Shown here: positions 63,922 through 64,000 of the stretch, in pieces
How the letters are laid out: each line of letters opens with the position of its first letter
Position numbering within the stretch: position 1 is the stretch's first letter
Assembly: GCA_032622095.1 (NCBI GenBank)
Contig: CP136065.1
Location: 247,753,474 to 247,817,473 of the forward strand
Reading direction: 5' to 3'
Length of the DNA: 64,000 nucleotides
From: Siphonodentalium dalli
Taxonomy: Eukaryota; Mollusca; Scaphopoda; Gadilida; Siphonodentaliidae
The notes under the pieces: model-generated
Told to the model about the DNA's origin: nothing
The model's input: only the letters and a program-made list of their open reading frames with translations
Databases searched by the model: none
Made by a program: the position numbers and the translations under genes

Positions 63922-64000
63922 CTACGAAATCTATATCTGTCAGTCAACTGTTGAGCAAAATCAATCGGTTGTTGAGAGATTTCACTTTCAGCGCTGAGTA

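Noticed and set aside
1-64000. tRNA or rRNA genes
   Set aside because: No cloverleaf with a GGTTC-type B box in proper context and no ribosomal conserved blocks were recognised; a covariance-model search could still find one.

Overview
This window looks like nuclear DNA of a metazoan, most likely a marine invertebrate. It is AT-rich, has no operon-like packing of genes, and is filled with short foldback (palindromic) DNA transposons, 5'-truncated LINE remnants and tandem arrays. I cannot name the species. I found no host gene that I can defend: the open frames are short, rarely exceed 100 codons, and mostly run through repeats. The window is best read as an intergenic region or part of a very long intron. 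The only recognisable protein-coding homology is in four decayed LINE reverse-transcriptase C-terminal pieces, at 36543-36758 (-), 42037-42487 (-), 42617-42811 (-) and 51824-52119 (+).

Letters used for the repeat families are local to this report. Several families end at TTAA, a specificity known for piggyBac-like and Kolobok-like transposases. A: TTAACCCTTTACCCAAC ends, about 390 bp, two internal 68-bp hairpins, six copies. C: TTAACCCTTTCTATAC ends, about 245 bp, one good full copy and many pieces. D: TTAACCCTTTCATGA ends, about 210-260 bp, carrying a hairpin related to that of A. K: TTAACCCTTTCAGTGCC. F: TTAA then AGGTACTCAATCC, about 460-490 bp, six copies. G: TTAA then AGGGGTACTGTAC. H: TTAA then AGGCC. 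Family B has TIR CAAGCCT(T/G)(G/C)AAATAG and 8-bp target duplications, so it is hAT-like. Family E (TA-CAGTAATGC) is a nearly perfect 217-bp palindrome flanked by TA. M and I are smaller palindromic families, and Q is a single 1.6-kb TIR element.

Layout: 0-12 kb holds scattered MITEs plus degenerate tandem and segmental repeats. 12.46-16.46 kb is a satellite array of seven roughly 540-570 bp monomers, one of which carries an E element. 17-21 kb and 25-28 kb are dense B, A, C and D insertions in duplicated host DNA. 21.6-25.1 kb is mostly unique. 28-32 kb holds a GA tract, a 63-bp array inside a C element, and F2. 32.4-33.2 kb is an A element nested in a G element. 33.3-36.4 kb is an old, diverged duplication. 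36.4-46.6 kb is a dense MITE and LINE zone with a 100-N assembly gap at 45892-45991. 47.2-47.6 kb is a 71-bp array. 47.6-50.8 kb is the longest stretch without an obvious repeat. 51.8-57.1 kb holds a LINE piece, Q with an internal minisatellite, and the CGGGTAC hairpins. 57.8-61.6 kb is a three-fold diverged duplication loaded with TTAA elements. 61.8-64 kb has a 463-bp near-perfect palindrome (F5), a 23-bp array and F6.

None of the elements here encodes a transposase, so all are non-autonomous. What stands out is how many unrelated foldback families share TTAA as target, that families A and D share an interior hairpin, and that paralogous sites carry different elements at the same TTAA. That is the most original material in the window. 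It is a transposon-dynamics story rather than a protein system.
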